Positions 13,893 to 13,954 of a stretch of DNA of 13,954 nucleotides are shown one piece after another (within the stretch, counting starts at the first letter, position 1; each line of letters opens with the position of its first letter). The notes beneath the pieces were generated by a model. It was not told where the DNA came from. It saw nothing but the letters and a program-made list of their open reading frames with translations, and searched no databases. The stretch is from an uncultured Prevotella sp. (GTDB taxonomy: Bacteria; Bacteroidota; Bacteroidia; Bacteroidales; Bacteroidaceae), in NCBI GenBank assembly GCA_900554545.1, contig USHW01000057.1:1-13954 (forward strand), given 5' to 3'. The position numbers were made by a program, and so were the translations under genes.

Positions 13893-13954
13893 ATATGCCA
13901 CCTTTTGGCTTCCAAAAGGCCACCTTTTACACGCTAAAAGGCCGCCTTTCGCAG
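13893..13954. repeat. 22-bp-period GGCCACC array, cluster C, three units, runs to the window end
   Basis: GCCACC/GCCGCC occurs at 13897, 13919 and 13941, exactly 22 bp apart. CCTTTTGG (13901-13908) pairs with CCAAAAGG (13912-13919). Units share the TACACGCT spacer seen in cluster A as TGCACGCT. The array may continue beyond the window. The 311-bp tail after metF holds only this and the two repeats before it. Confidence 0.85.

Overview
The window reads as chromosomal DNA from a Bacteroidota bacterium, most likely Prevotellaceae. Evidence for this is the -33 TTTG / -7 TAnnTTTG promoters, the lack of Shine-Dalgarno sequences, an S46 dipeptidyl-peptidase, a fused SpmA-SpmB protein in a non-sporulating lineage, and spacers full of short palindromic repeats of the AAAAGGCCACCTTTT kind. 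Coding DNA is GC-rich (about 55% in a stretch I counted). Species cannot be fixed from the sequence alone.

Left arm (1-8484): all genes lie on the minus strand. In transcription order they are a fused SpmA/SpmB membrane protein (8484-7255), a small four-helix-bundle protein of the 23S rRNA intervening-sequence family (7190-6834), a polysaccharide/lipid flippase (6775-5285), a secreted S46 dipeptidyl-peptidase of DPP7 type (5137-3023), cofactor-independent phosphoglycerate mutase gpmI (2356-833) and the N-terminal part of an acyl-CoA dehydratase activase (594 to the window edge). The first four are close together and only the first has a recognisable promoter, so they may form one transcript. 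gpmI has its own canonical promoter and a strong intrinsic terminator.

Right arm (8966-13643): the plus strand carries metH (cobalamin-dependent methionine synthase) and metF (methylenetetrahydrofolate reductase), 22 bp apart. This is a two-gene operon: MetF makes the 5-methyl-THF that MetH uses to methylate homocysteine. The metH leader is only about 28 nt, too short for a cobalamin riboswitch.

The most unusual content is noncoding. (i) Three clusters contain AAAAGG-CCA-CCTTTT dyads with a strict 22-bp period. In two clusters they are joined, in the same order, to a small hairpin and a 9-bp-periodic array, giving a modular composite element. (ii) Four gaps contain degenerate 8-bp tandem arrays (GGTGAGAA or GGTTATNN) that begin at or next to stop codons, and a pair in inverted orientation brackets the four-helix-bundle gene like a cassette. 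(iii) Several large inverted repeats are present, including a perfect 42-bp one. (iv) Three promoters share about 33 of 38 identical bases, far more than the core -33/-7 consensus requires. (v) The last 18 codons of the activase at the window edge do not look like the family and may mark a junction.
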